From NCBI GenBank assembly GCA_963734845.1, contig CAVTIS010000005.1:158028-222027 (forward strand): a DNA stretch of 64,000 bases. Reading direction: 5' to 3'. The notes beneath the pieces were generated by a model. That model saw nothing but the letters and a program-made list of their open reading frames with translations. It ran no database searches and was not told the origin of the DNA. Origin of the DNA: JAKAVN01 sp963734845. Lineage in GTDB: Bacteria > Desulfobacterota > Binatia > Binatales > Binataceae. A program made the position numbers and the translations under genes. Positions 1-7,760 of the stretch are shown here, in pieces (the first letter of the stretch is position 1; every line of letters starts with the position of its first letter).

Positions 1-2
1 AG

Positions 3-230
3 ATGTTAGCGTCACTCAGAACCGGCCGCCTGCTCGACGGCTACCGCGGCGCCGCGCCGGGCGACCGCGAGGCGCTGATCGCGGTGCTGCAGCGCGTGTC
101 GGCGTTGATCGAAGCGATTCCTGAACTGACCGAGATGGATCTGAATCCGGTGAAGGTACTGCCGCCGAGCAACGGTGCGATAGTCGTTGACGCGCGGATC
201 CGTCTGCGCCCGACTTCGAAAGGTATCTAA
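3..230 (+). CDS. C-terminal end of an ADP-forming acyl-CoA synthetase (ATP-grasp part), cut by the window edge
   Basis: Only the last 75 codons are visible and the gene continues to the left of the window, so the first Met is internal. The segment around ELTEMDLNPVKV followed by VVDARIRL is the typical end of the ATP-grasp_5 domain of ADP-forming acetate/acyl-CoA ligases, and of the related protein acetyltransferases that carry the same domain. These enzymes interconvert acyl-CoA, ADP and phosphate with acid, CoA and ATP in the cytoplasm. The gene converges on scpB with about 30 bp between the stop codons. Which acyl-CoA it acts on, and whether a GNAT domain is fused, cannot be seen. Confidence 0.72.
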   Translation: MLASLRTGRLLDGYRGAAPGDREALIAVLQRVSALIEAIPELTEMDLNPVKVLPPSNGAIVVDARIRLRPTSKGI

Positions 231-260
231 CGCGCGAGTCGAGTCCTAGCGCGACGACGC

Positions 261-1004
261 CTACCGTGGCTCCTCTTCGCGTTCTGGAGAGGAGGAGTCG
301 CTGCGCGCCTCCTCCTCTCCGGAACGCTCGTCGTCCGGCACCGGCGCGATGACTGGCGACGCGCTCTGCGCGTCGCCAGTCATCTCCGCCGGTGTCTCGG
401 CTTCGGCGCCGCTGAGCGGCGCCGCTTCTTCTCCCCCGCGGGAAGGCGCGGGCAGCGGGTCGGCGGCTTCCTGCGCTCCCCGCTCTTCGAGTTCCTTGAA
501 CTCCTCGAGGTCGGGCAGGCCCTCGAGGTCGCGCAGTCCGAAAACCTCGAGGAACTCCGGTGAGGTCGCGTACATGATCGGGCGCCCGGGCGCTTCCTTG
601 CGCCCGGCGATCCGCACCAAGTGGCGTTCGAGCAGCGTTTCAAGCACGCCGCCCGAATCGACGCCGCGCAACTGCTCGATCTCGGGACGAGTTACCGGCT
701 GACGGTAGGCGATGATCGCGAGTGTCTCCAGCAGCGGACGGCTAAGCCGCGGTGGCTTGGCGGCGAGCAGCTTGCGCACGTAGAGCGCGTGCTCCTTGGG
801 CGTGCGCAACTGGTAGCCGCCCGCAACCTCTTCGAGCATCACGCCGCGCCCGCCATAACCGACAAGCATCTCGCCCAGCGCCTTTTTGATCACGTCGCGC
901 GCGACAACGTTCTCCAGCGCCGCCGCCAGCCGTACGAGCGGCACCGGCTCCCCCGCCGCAAACAGCAGGCTTTCCAGAATCGCCTTGAGCCGTTCCTCTT
1001 CCAT
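261..1004 (-). CDS. scpB: Segregation and condensation protein B
   Basis: ScpB binds the kleisin ScpA and, with SMC, condenses and segregates the chromosome. Residues 1-170 are the two winged-helix domains, with the conserved stretch LAIIAYRQPVTRPEIEQLRG at about 95-114 and the GRPIMYATS region near 140-148. Residues 173-247 form a long acidic, proline- and serine-rich tail that looks disordered and makes the protein longer than the usual 180-200 aa. A perfect inverted repeat lies inside the DNA encoding this tail. It is the last gene of the minus-strand operon, 62 bp after scpA, and starts with ATG at 1004. Assignment is by family pattern. Confidence 0.93.
   Translation of the reverse strand: MEEERLKAILESLLFAAGEPVPLVRLAAALENVVARDVIKKALGEMLVGYGGRGVMLEEVAGGYQLRTPKEHALYVRKLLAAKPPRLSRPLLETLAIIAYRQPVTRPEIEQLRGVDSGGVLETLLERHLVRIAGRKEAPGRPIMYATSPEFLEVFGLRDLEGLPDLEEFKELEERGAQEAADPLPAPSRGGEEAAPLSGAEAETPAEMTGDAQSASPVIAPVPDDERSGEEEARSDSSSPEREEEPR
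348..384. repeat. Perfect 16-bp inverted repeat inside the scpB tail
   Basis: The left arm GATGACTGGCGACGCG (348-363) and the right arm (369-384) are exact reverse complements separated by CTCTG. The element codes for residues about 208-219 of ScpB. It could be a small palindromic insertion, or act as a hairpin between the convergent gene ends. Confidence 0.85.
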
Positions 1005-1066
1005 TCCACTCCCGCCGCCAGCCGCTTAGCCGCGACTCGTCGCTAACCCTATTTGATGATGCCCTT

Positions 1067-1894
1067 TCACGGCTGCTGCTCGCCCGCGGGCGGCGGTGGA
1101 GTTTCGCCGGGAGCGGCCTGTTCGCGCCGTTCGAGCAGGATCGGGCCGTAGCGATGCTCCTGGCGCGCGCGCACTCTGCCCTGACGAATCAGCTCCAACA
1201 GCGCCATGAAGGTGGCGATCACCACCGAACGATCGTTGGAATCGCGAAAATCCTCGAACAGCGCTGCGAATTCCACCGGGCCGCCGCTTTGCTCGAGCGC
1301 CGCCATGATCCGCGGGATACATTCGGCGACCGGGATGTCGCGCAGCGCGATCTGGCGCGGCGCGGTGTCGGTCAGCCGCTTCAGCACCGCCGCCATCGCC
1401 TCGACCAGGTCGAACAGCGACACGTTGAGCCGCGGCGCTCCACCCTCCTCTTCGGGCGGCGGCTCGGGCAGCTTCTCGCCCGGCGCGGCGAAGACGTCGC
1501 GGCCCAAAAGCGCGCGCGCGCCGAGCTTCTCGGCGGCCTCGCGATAGCGCTGGTACTCGAGCAGGCGAGCCACCAGGTCGCGCTTGAGTTCTTCGGCCTC
1601 TTCCAGCTCCTCGCTACCCGCGTGGGGCAGCATCGAGAACGATTTGATGAGCAGCAGCGTCGCCGCCATCACCAGGTACTCGCCGGCCACGTCGAGATTG
1701 AGGGAATCGAGCAGTTCGAGATAGGCGAGATACTGCTCGGTGATAATGCTGGCGGTAACGTCGCGCGCGTCGAGTTCGGCGCGCTTGATAAGATGAAGTA
1801 GCAGGTCGAGCGGCCCCTCGTAGATCGGCAGGCGAAAGCGCGGCCCCGCGGCCGCCTCGACGCGCTCCGCGGCGTCCTGCGAACTGTCGCTCAC
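1067..1894 (-). CDS. scpA: Segregation and condensation protein A (kleisin)
   Basis: ScpA is the kleisin that bridges the SMC heads and binds ScpB. The N-terminal signature FRLPIYEGPLDLLLHLIKRA (about 21-40) is diagnostic. A middle helical and acidic part follows (EELEEAEELKRDLVARLLEY), then a C-terminal winged helix around 190-250 that contacts the SMC head. Length (275 aa) is normal. The start is GTG at 1894 and overlaps the stop of the upstream M50 protease gene as GTGA, which suggests translational coupling. scpB follows 62 bp later, the usual order. Confidence 0.94.
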   Translation of the reverse strand: MSDSSQDAAERVEAAAGPRFRLPIYEGPLDLLLHLIKRAELDARDVTASIITEQYLAYLELLDSLNLDVAGEYLVMAATLLLIKSFSMLPHAGSEELEEAEELKRDLVARLLEYQRYREAAEKLGARALLGRDVFAAPGEKLPEPPPEEEGGAPRLNVSLFDLVEAMAAVLKRLTDTAPRQIALRDIPVAECIPRIMAALEQSGGPVEFAALFEDFRDSNDRSVVIATFMALLELIRQGRVRARQEHRYGPILLERREQAAPGETPPPPAGEQQP

Positions 1895-2595
1895 AGCAGC
1901 ACCCGCGCGATCGCGCTGATCAGGGGATTTATAACTACGTCCACCGCGTTCGTATACAACAACGCGAATAATATCAGAAGTCCGTACGGTTCAAGACGCG
2001 CAAACGCCCGCGCCGCGGGCAGCGGCAAAAGTCCCACCACTACCCGGCCACCGTCGAGCGGTAGCAGCGGAAGCAGGTTGAAAACCGCGAGCAGCACGTT
2101 GATCATCACCGACGCCTGCATCATGTAAACGATCGGCAGCGCGACCGCCTCGCCCCACGGCGCGTTGACGTACGGCGCGAGCATCCGCGCCGCAAAGGCG
2201 CTCGCGACCGCCAGCGCCAGGTTGGTCAGCGGACCCGCCGCGGCGACCGCGATCATCCCGCCGCGGGGCGGAGTCAAGCGGCGGAAATCGACCGGCACCG
2301 GCTTGGCGTATCCAAAGACCGGCAGATGCAGAAAAAGTAATAGCGCGGGCATGATGACGGTGCCGATCGGATCGACGTGGTTTAGAGGATTGAGCGTCAA
2401 CCGCCCGGCTCGCTTCGCAGTATCGTCGCCGAGCAGGTTCGCGACGTAACCGTGCATCACTTCGTGAAGCACGATCGCGAATACGGTGGGCACCGCCCAG
2501 ATCGAGAGCGTTACGATAAATTCGCTAAGATTGGACAAGCTCGGTCTCGCCTTCGTCTCCAGGACATCTTCAGGATATTCCAGCGCGAGAGGCAC
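1891..2595 (-). CDS. Site-2 protease family M50 membrane metallopeptidase
   Basis: This is a polytopic membrane zinc protease of the M50/S2P superfamily, in the short group without a PDZ domain. The zinc motif HEVMH is at 44-48 inside a hydrophobic helix, and the second metal-ligand motif LPLLPLDGG is at about 175-183, with Asp181 as third ligand. Several further hydrophobic helices are present (about 80-95, 112-140, 155-175, 205-230). Such enzymes cleave substrates within the membrane; the substrate here is unknown. The 5' end overlaps xerD by 26 bp and the start is a GTG, so the exact start is uncertain. A protease of this type just upstream of scpA is a common arrangement. Confidence 0.88.
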   Translation of the reverse strand: MPLALEYPEDVLETKARPSLSNLSEFIVTLSIWAVPTVFAIVLHEVMHGYVANLLGDDTAKRAGRLTLNPLNHVDPIGTVIMPALLLFLHLPVFGYAKPVPVDFRRLTPPRGGMIAVAAAGPLTNLALAVASAFAARMLAPYVNAPWGEAVALPIVYMMQASVMINVLLAVFNLLPLLPLDGGRVVVGLLPLPAARAFARLEPYGLLILFALLYTNAVDVVINPLISAIARVLL

Positions 2596-3565
2596 GCGGA
2601 TGGTGCGTGCGATGGACCTTGCGCAGATGGGTTTTCGACAGATGCGTATAAATCTGGGTGGTCGAGATGTCGCTGTGACCGAGCATCTCCTGCACCGCGC
2701 GCAAATCCGCGCCGCCTTCCAGCAGATGGGTAGCGAAACAGTGGCGAAGCGTGTGCGGGCTTACCCATGAAAGGCGGGGTTCCGCGACGGTCCATCCTTT
2801 GAGCGCCTTGAAAAACCCCTGACGCGTCATCGCACGCCCCAGCCGGCTGGTGAATAGTATCGGCGACGACCGCGCCGCCCGCGTTTTCTTTCGCAGCTCC
2901 GCCTCACGCGCGGCGAGATAATTCTTGAGCGCGCGCACGGCGGCCGATCCGATCGGCACGATCCTTTCCTTGCCGCCTTTGCCCAATACAACCACGATTC
3001 GCTCGGCAACGTTGACCTGGCCGGCCCTCAGGCCGACCAGCTCCGAGACCCGCAGGCCGCATCCGTAGGCGAGCTCGAGCATCGCGCGGTCGCGCTTGCC
3101 GCGAAGCGCTGCGGTATCGATTGCGTCGAGCAGCATCTCGAGGTCGCGCCGGCCGAGTGTGCGCGGGAGCGCGCGCGGATGCGGCCGGAGTTTAATCGGC
3201 GCGGCCGGGTCACGTTCGAGAATTTTCTGCTCGACCATCTCACGCGCGAGGCCACGGATGCTCGCGAGATGGCGCCGCTGGCTCGCCACCGACATCCCGC
3301 GGCGACCCATCGCCTCCAGGTAGCCGCTGACGATGCGCGCCTGCAGCGCCGCGGGCTCGATTTCACGGTCGCGGCAGTGCTGCTGGAACTCGCGGAGGTC
3401 GCGCGCGTAGGCCTGCACCGAGTTGTTGCCCAGTCCGCGTTCGACTCGCAGGCGGTCGAGATGGCGCTCGATGATCCGGTCCCAGTCCTGACCCGACCTA
3501 TCTTGACCCGACCTATCTTGACCCGAGTCCCGCCTGGGACGCCCATGACTGAGCTGGGCTTTCAC
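2570..3565 (-). CDS. xerD: Site-specific tyrosine recombinase XerD
   Basis: XerD with XerC resolves chromosome dimers at dif during division. The N-terminal SAM-like DNA-binding domain covers about 28-118 and the catalytic domain 135-330. The catalytic set is visible: Arg172 (GLRVSEL), Lys in GKGGKER (about 196-201), HTLRH (His271, Arg274), His297 in LGHSD and the nucleophile Tyr306 in QIYTHLS. The start is GTG overlapping the glnD stop as GTGA. Residues 14-28 contain three tandem SGQD(R/W) units encoded by a 15-bp DNA repeat, which is not a normal part of the family and may be a recent expansion. XerC is the alternative, but the protein looks more like XerD. Confidence 0.9.
   Translation of the reverse strand: MKAQLSHGRPRRDSGQDRSGQDRSGQDWDRIIERHLDRLRVERGLGNNSVQAYARDLREFQQHCRDREIEPAALQARIVSGYLEAMGRRGMSVASQRRHLASIRGLAREMVEQKILERDPAAPIKLRPHPRALPRTLGRRDLEMLLDAIDTAALRGKRDRAMLELAYGCGLRVSELVGLRAGQVNVAERIVVVLGKGGKERIVPIGSAAVRALKNYLAAREAELRKKTRAARSSPILFTSRLGRAMTRQGFFKALKGWTVAEPRLSWVSPHTLRHCFATHLLEGGADLRAVQEMLGHSDISTTQIYTHLSKTHLRKVHRTHHPRASRAGIS
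3488..3526. repeat. 15-bp tandem repeat in the 5' end of xerD
   Basis: The unit TGACCCGACCTATCT occurs twice in full and once in part, keeping the reading frame and coding for repeated SGQDR near the XerD N terminus. It lies before the folded DNA-binding domain. Confidence 0.9.
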
Positions 3566-6309
3566 GCGGCTCCGTTGTGGGTCGGCACGTCGTCGAGCCG
3601 CTCGACCAGCGCGGCGCGCAAGCGGCGCATCGCTTCGAGCTCTACGACTTTTCCGCCGCTCAAGTCGCTGATGTAGAAAACGTCAAGCGCTTGGTCGGCG
3701 TTGGTCGAGATGCGCGCCAGATGGATCACCATCCCGAGCTTGAACAGCGTATGCGTGATCGCGAAGAGCAGTCCGACCCGGTCCTGGGTGAAAACGTCGA
3801 CCACCGTGTATTGCTCGGAGCTGCGGTTGTCGACCGTAATCTCGGTCGCCACGCGGCGCAAAAACTTTCGCCCGGCGATGCGCGTGCGCTGCGCCTCGGC
3901 CACCATTGCCTCCAGGTCGCGTTGGCCCGCCAGCACCGCCTCGAGGTCGCGCTCGACGCGCAGCCATCGCTCCTCTTCCATCGTCATTCCGCCGGCGCCA
4001 TGCGAGACGCGAAAAACGTCGAGCGCCACGCCATCGGCGCGGGTCGTGATACGCGCCGAGAGAATGTTGAGATTGTTGGCGGTAAGCACGCCGGCGATTT
4101 TCGAGAACAGGCCCGGCTGATCGCGGGTGGCGACGATGAACTCGCTGAACTCGAGCTCGGGAAAATGGCGATGGCGGCAGACCAGCGCCTGCTCGCGCAA
4201 CGCCCGCATCAGTTCGAAATGCGTCGGGATGTCGTCCTCGGGGACCGTGAGAAAGTAGCGATCGGGCATCAGGTCGAGAAAGGCAGCGAGCTCTTCGGGT
4301 GAGGCGCCGAGAGGGTTGAGCCGATCGCGCACGGCGGCCTTGACCAGGGCGAGCCGGCGCGCCGGATCGACCGCCTCGCGATCGCCCTGCTCCAGAATCT
4401 TGAGCGCGCGCATGTAGAGGTCGCTCAGCAGCATGTCACGCCAGTTGTTGTAGACGTTGGGCGCGACTGCCCGCATGTCGGCAAAGGTCATCAGATAGAG
4501 CGCCTTCAGCCGGTCGATCGAGCCGACCGTGCGCGCGAACTCCTCGACCGTGCGCACGTCGTCGACGTCGCCCTTCTGCGCCACTTGCGACATCATCAGA
4601 TGATTGCGCACCAGGAACACCACCAGGTCGGTCTCTTCGCCGTCCAGGCCCAGGCGGCGTGAGACTTCGGCCGTGAGCAGCGCGCCGCGCTCGTGATGGT
4701 CGTGGCCGTGCCCCTTGCCGATATCGTGCAGGACCAGGGCGAGAAAAATGAACGGCAGCGCGGAGACCTCGCGCACGACCTCGGTGAGCAGCGGATTGCT
4801 GTCCTTGAACTCGCCCGCGCGCAGCCGCTCGAGCTCGCGCACCGCGGCCAGCGAATGCCGGTCGACGGTATAGATATGGTAGAGGTCGTGCAGCACGCGC
4901 GCATAGAGATTGCCGAACTCGGGAATCACCGCGCCCAGCACACCCGCGCGATGCATCGCCTCCAGCGTCTCGGCCACGCACTGGCGCCCCGAGAGAATTC
5001 CCATCAACGCCATCCCGGTCCGCGGGTCGCAGCGGAAAGCGTCGTCGATCAATCCCAGGCTGTCGCGCACCTGCTGGTAGGCGCTGCCCGAAAGCTCTAC
5101 GCCGTGCGCCTGGCAATCGGCGAAGATAGTGATCAGATTGATCGGCGCGCGGGTGAAGAAGTCCTTCTCCGCGATGGCCAGCAAGCGGCCCTGGATCAGC
5201 ACGCCGGGACGAATCTGGCGCCCGCCGGTGCGGCGCATGAAGCGTCCGGCCGCGGGGTCCTCGGTGACGCGCGCAATGAGTCCCTCGGAGAAGCGATGGA
5301 TGGCGGCGGCTTGCGCGTAATAGGAGCGCATCAGCGCCGATGACGCGCTACCCGAGTCGTCCGCGCTAAAGCCGAGCAGGGGCGCGATCTGTTCCTGGTA
5401 CTCGAAGGTGAGCTGGTCGTGATGACGGCCGCTTAAGAAGTGTAGCGAGTTGCGCACGCGGTAGAGAAAATCTTCCGCGCGCGCGACCTCCTCGAGCTCG
5501 GGTTCGCTGATGATCGCCTTCTGCACCAGCTCGCGCAGCGAGTGCACCTTATATTTGACCTTGGCTAGCCACAGCGCCGTGTGCAGATCGCGGAGCCCCC
5601 CCTCGCCCTCCTTGAGTTGCGGCTCGAGCAGATAGATCGAGTCGCCGTAGTGGCGATGACGGTCGCGGCTTTCCTGGAGCTTGGCCTGGAAGAACTTCTG
5701 CTGGTTGCGGTTGAGGACCTCGTCAATCAGCGCCTTGTCGAGCGCCGTCCACAGCTTCTCGTCGCCCGCCAGAAAACGGATGTCGAGGATAGCGGTCTTC
5801 TCTTTCAGGTCATCGGTGGCCGCGCGAACACATTCGCGTACGTTGCGTACCACCTGGCCGACAGTGAGGCCGGCGTCCCACAGCGCGTGCAGAATTATCT
5901 CCGTCACTACTTCGACGTATGGGCCGGGCTTGTAGTCGTGGAGGAAGAGCAGGTCGATGTCGGATTGCGGATTGAGCTCGCCGCGGCCGTAGCCGCCGCG
6001 CGCGATGACCGCGAGGCGCTGGTTGAGGCGTGCGAAGCGTCGTGAATGATGGTGTTCGGCGTAGCGATAGAGCGCGCGCACCAGCCGGTCGACGCATCCG
6101 GTGTACTCGCGAACGATCTCCATCCCGCCCGCGCCCGCGAAATGGCGCGCCGCCAGTTCCTTACGCACCGCGTCGAGCCACGCGCGTGCGGCCTGCCCGG
6201 GCCGCCCGCCGCTTCGGAACTCGGCGTATAGCGAATCCTCGTCGCGCGCAACCGCCGACTCTGCGACGGAGGCGGCCTCGCTGGAAGCTGAAATCGGCGC
6301 CTCGCTCAC
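3562..6309 (-). CDS. glnD: [Protein-PII] uridylyltransferase / uridylyl-removing enzyme
   Basis: GlnD senses glutamine and adds UMP to, or removes it from, the PII protein that controls nitrogen assimilation. At 915 aa it has the full architecture: a nucleotidyltransferase domain with GGYGRGELNPQSDIDLL (about 105-121, metal-binding DID), an adjoining helical domain, and an HD hydrolase domain (LVLHDIGKGHGHDHHERG, near 530-550). Two C-terminal ACT domains that bind glutamine follow (RDQPGLFSKIAGVL and QDRVGLLFAITHTL). The start is GTG, overlapping the amidase stop as GTGA, and the stop overlaps xerD. No glnB or glnA is seen nearby, so the operon context is with DNA and cell-wall genes. Confidence 0.95.
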   Translation of the reverse strand: MSEAPISASSEAASVAESAVARDEDSLYAEFRSGGRPGQAARAWLDAVRKELAARHFAGAGGMEIVREYTGCVDRLVRALYRYAEHHHSRRFARLNQRLAVIARGGYGRGELNPQSDIDLLFLHDYKPGPYVEVVTEIILHALWDAGLTVGQVVRNVRECVRAATDDLKEKTAILDIRFLAGDEKLWTALDKALIDEVLNRNQQKFFQAKLQESRDRHRHYGDSIYLLEPQLKEGEGGLRDLHTALWLAKVKYKVHSLRELVQKAIISEPELEEVARAEDFLYRVRNSLHFLSGRHHDQLTFEYQEQIAPLLGFSADDSGSASSALMRSYYAQAAAIHRFSEGLIARVTEDPAAGRFMRRTGGRQIRPGVLIQGRLLAIAEKDFFTRAPINLITIFADCQAHGVELSGSAYQQVRDSLGLIDDAFRCDPRTGMALMGILSGRQCVAETLEAMHRAGVLGAVIPEFGNLYARVLHDLYHIYTVDRHSLAAVRELERLRAGEFKDSNPLLTEVVREVSALPFIFLALVLHDIGKGHGHDHHERGALLTAEVSRRLGLDGEETDLVVFLVRNHLMMSQVAQKGDVDDVRTVEEFARTVGSIDRLKALYLMTFADMRAVAPNVYNNWRDMLLSDLYMRALKILEQGDREAVDPARRLALVKAAVRDRLNPLGASPEELAAFLDLMPDRYFLTVPEDDIPTHFELMRALREQALVCRHRHFPELEFSEFIVATRDQPGLFSKIAGVLTANNLNILSARITTRADGVALDVFRVSHGAGGMTMEEERWLRVERDLEAVLAGQRDLEAMVAEAQRTRIAGRKFLRRVATEITVDNRSSEQYTVVDVFTQDRVGLLFAITHTLFKLGMVIHLARISTNADQALDVFYISDLSGGKVVELEAMRRLRAALVERLDDVPTHNGAA

Positions 6310-7727
6310 AGATTGCCCACGGCGGCGTCGGCGTTGAAATAATGGACCGCGGCCTCTGCGATACCTTGCGCCAACATCTGCTGGTACGGTACGGAAGCGA
6401 GCCGCGCGGCCTCGTCACGATTGGAAAGAAAGCCGCACTCGACCAGCACCGCTGGCATCTGGGCGCCGACGAGCACATAGAACGGCCCACGCATCGCTCC
6501 GAGCGCGTTCACCCGTACTCCCAGCGACGCGTTGAGGTCGGCCGCGGTCTCTGCCTCGATCATCGAGGCGAGCGCTACCGACTCGTTGGCTTTATATTGC
6601 TGGCGCATATCGCTCAGGATGTAGTTTAGGTCGCCCCCCGCCGGCGTGCTATAGGCGCCGCCGCTCGCATTCTCCATCGCGGCCAACCGAATCGCCGCCC
6701 GATCGGTGGTGTTGTTCAGATAGTAGGTCTCAATTCCGGTCGTCGCGGCGTCAGGACTCGAATTGAGATGAATCGAGATGAAAAGGTCGGCGCTCGCCTT
6801 GTTGGCAAAGGCCGTGCGGTCGGCAAGCGTGACGAAATAGTCACCCGTGCGAGTGAGTATTGCACGGACTCCGCGGCGCTCGAGCTCGCCCTGGAGTCGG
6901 AGCGCGATTTGCAGTGCGAGGTCCTTCTCCAGCAGCGGCGCGCCGACTTCGGTACCCGAGTCGTAGCCGCCGTGGCCTGGGTCGATGACGACTACCGGCT
7001 GGCGCGCCGGCGCTGCATCCGGCCGCCCCAACGGGGCCGGCGGATGCAGCGCTGCCATCTGCGCGCCGCCGCCTGCGCGCGCCGCAATTGCGGCAGCCGC
7101 GGGCGACGGCGGCGATGCGGACGATGCGGGCCGCGGTCGCGCTTCCGCCTGCGGCGGTGGCGCGACCGCGGCTAAGCGGGGCGCCGGGGCGATCGCACGG
7201 GCTCCGGCCGCGCGCTCGCCCCGGCGCTCGGCGCGCACCAGCACCGGCGCGGCCAGGTTCGGAGCCTGGCCCGCCGGCGCCAGGCGAATCAGCAACTCGT
7301 GCGGTAGTTTGCCGACCGCGTAGTCGGTCTTGCCCGCGACCTGGATCACGAGGCGCGAGCGCGTGCCGCCAGCATCGATTGCACGCACGGCCAGGACCGG
7401 CGCGCTCTCGCGGCCGTAGAGCGGACGCGGGGAAAGCTCGATTCGGGTGTTAGCGAGATCGATCCAGAGCTCGCCGCTATGCTCGCTCAGCGCCCAACTG
7501 AGTCCCTTGCCGTGCATTCCGAAATGCAGCTCTACGATCGCGCCGCGCTGAACTACCGAAGCGCTGTCGATCACGGCTGCGCCGGCGCCCGCCGCGCTTG
7601 AGGCAAGCGCGGCGACGGCCGCGGCAAGCGCCGCGACTATTCGCGTCCAACGCGAAAAGGACCTCCGCAATCCACCACCCCGTTGCTGCCGTTCCCACGC
7701 CCGGCCAACGCCGATGCGCTTCACCAA
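6306..7727 (-). CDS. N-acetylmuramoyl-L-alanine amidase with AMIN domain (AmiC type)
   Basis: This periplasmic zinc amidase splits the bond between MurNAc and L-Ala of peptidoglycan, normally to separate daughter cells. A signal/anchor helix lies at about 29-52. An AMIN domain (about 53-152) targets it to the septum or wall, and an Ala/Pro-rich linker (155-243) leads to the Amidase_3 domain. Zinc ligands are His252 in IDPGHGG, Glu268, and His320 in SIHLNS; the catalytic Glu is in VECGFLSN near the C terminus. It sits between mutS (33 bp upstream) and glnD (overlapping) in the operon. Naming it amiC rather than amiA/B would be a guess. Confidence 0.93.
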   Translation of the reverse strand: MVKRIGVGRAWERQQRGGGLRRSFSRWTRIVAALAAAVAALASSAAGAGAAVIDSASVVQRGAIVELHFGMHGKGLSWALSEHSGELWIDLANTRIELSPRPLYGRESAPVLAVRAIDAGGTRSRLVIQVAGKTDYAVGKLPHELLIRLAPAGQAPNLAAPVLVRAERRGERAAGARAIAPAPRLAAVAPPPQAEARPRPASSASPPSPAAAAIAARAGGGAQMAALHPPAPLGRPDAAPARQPVVVIDPGHGGYDSGTEVGAPLLEKDLALQIALRLQGELERRGVRAILTRTGDYFVTLADRTAFANKASADLFISIHLNSSPDAATTGIETYYLNNTTDRAAIRLAAMENASGGAYSTPAGGDLNYILSDMRQQYKANESVALASMIEAETAADLNASLGVRVNALGAMRGPFYVLVGAQMPAVLVECGFLSNRDEAARLASVPYQQMLAQGIAEAAVHYFNADAAVGNL

Positions 7728-7760
7728 CCCGACTACTAACTACTAACCAGTAATTTCTAC

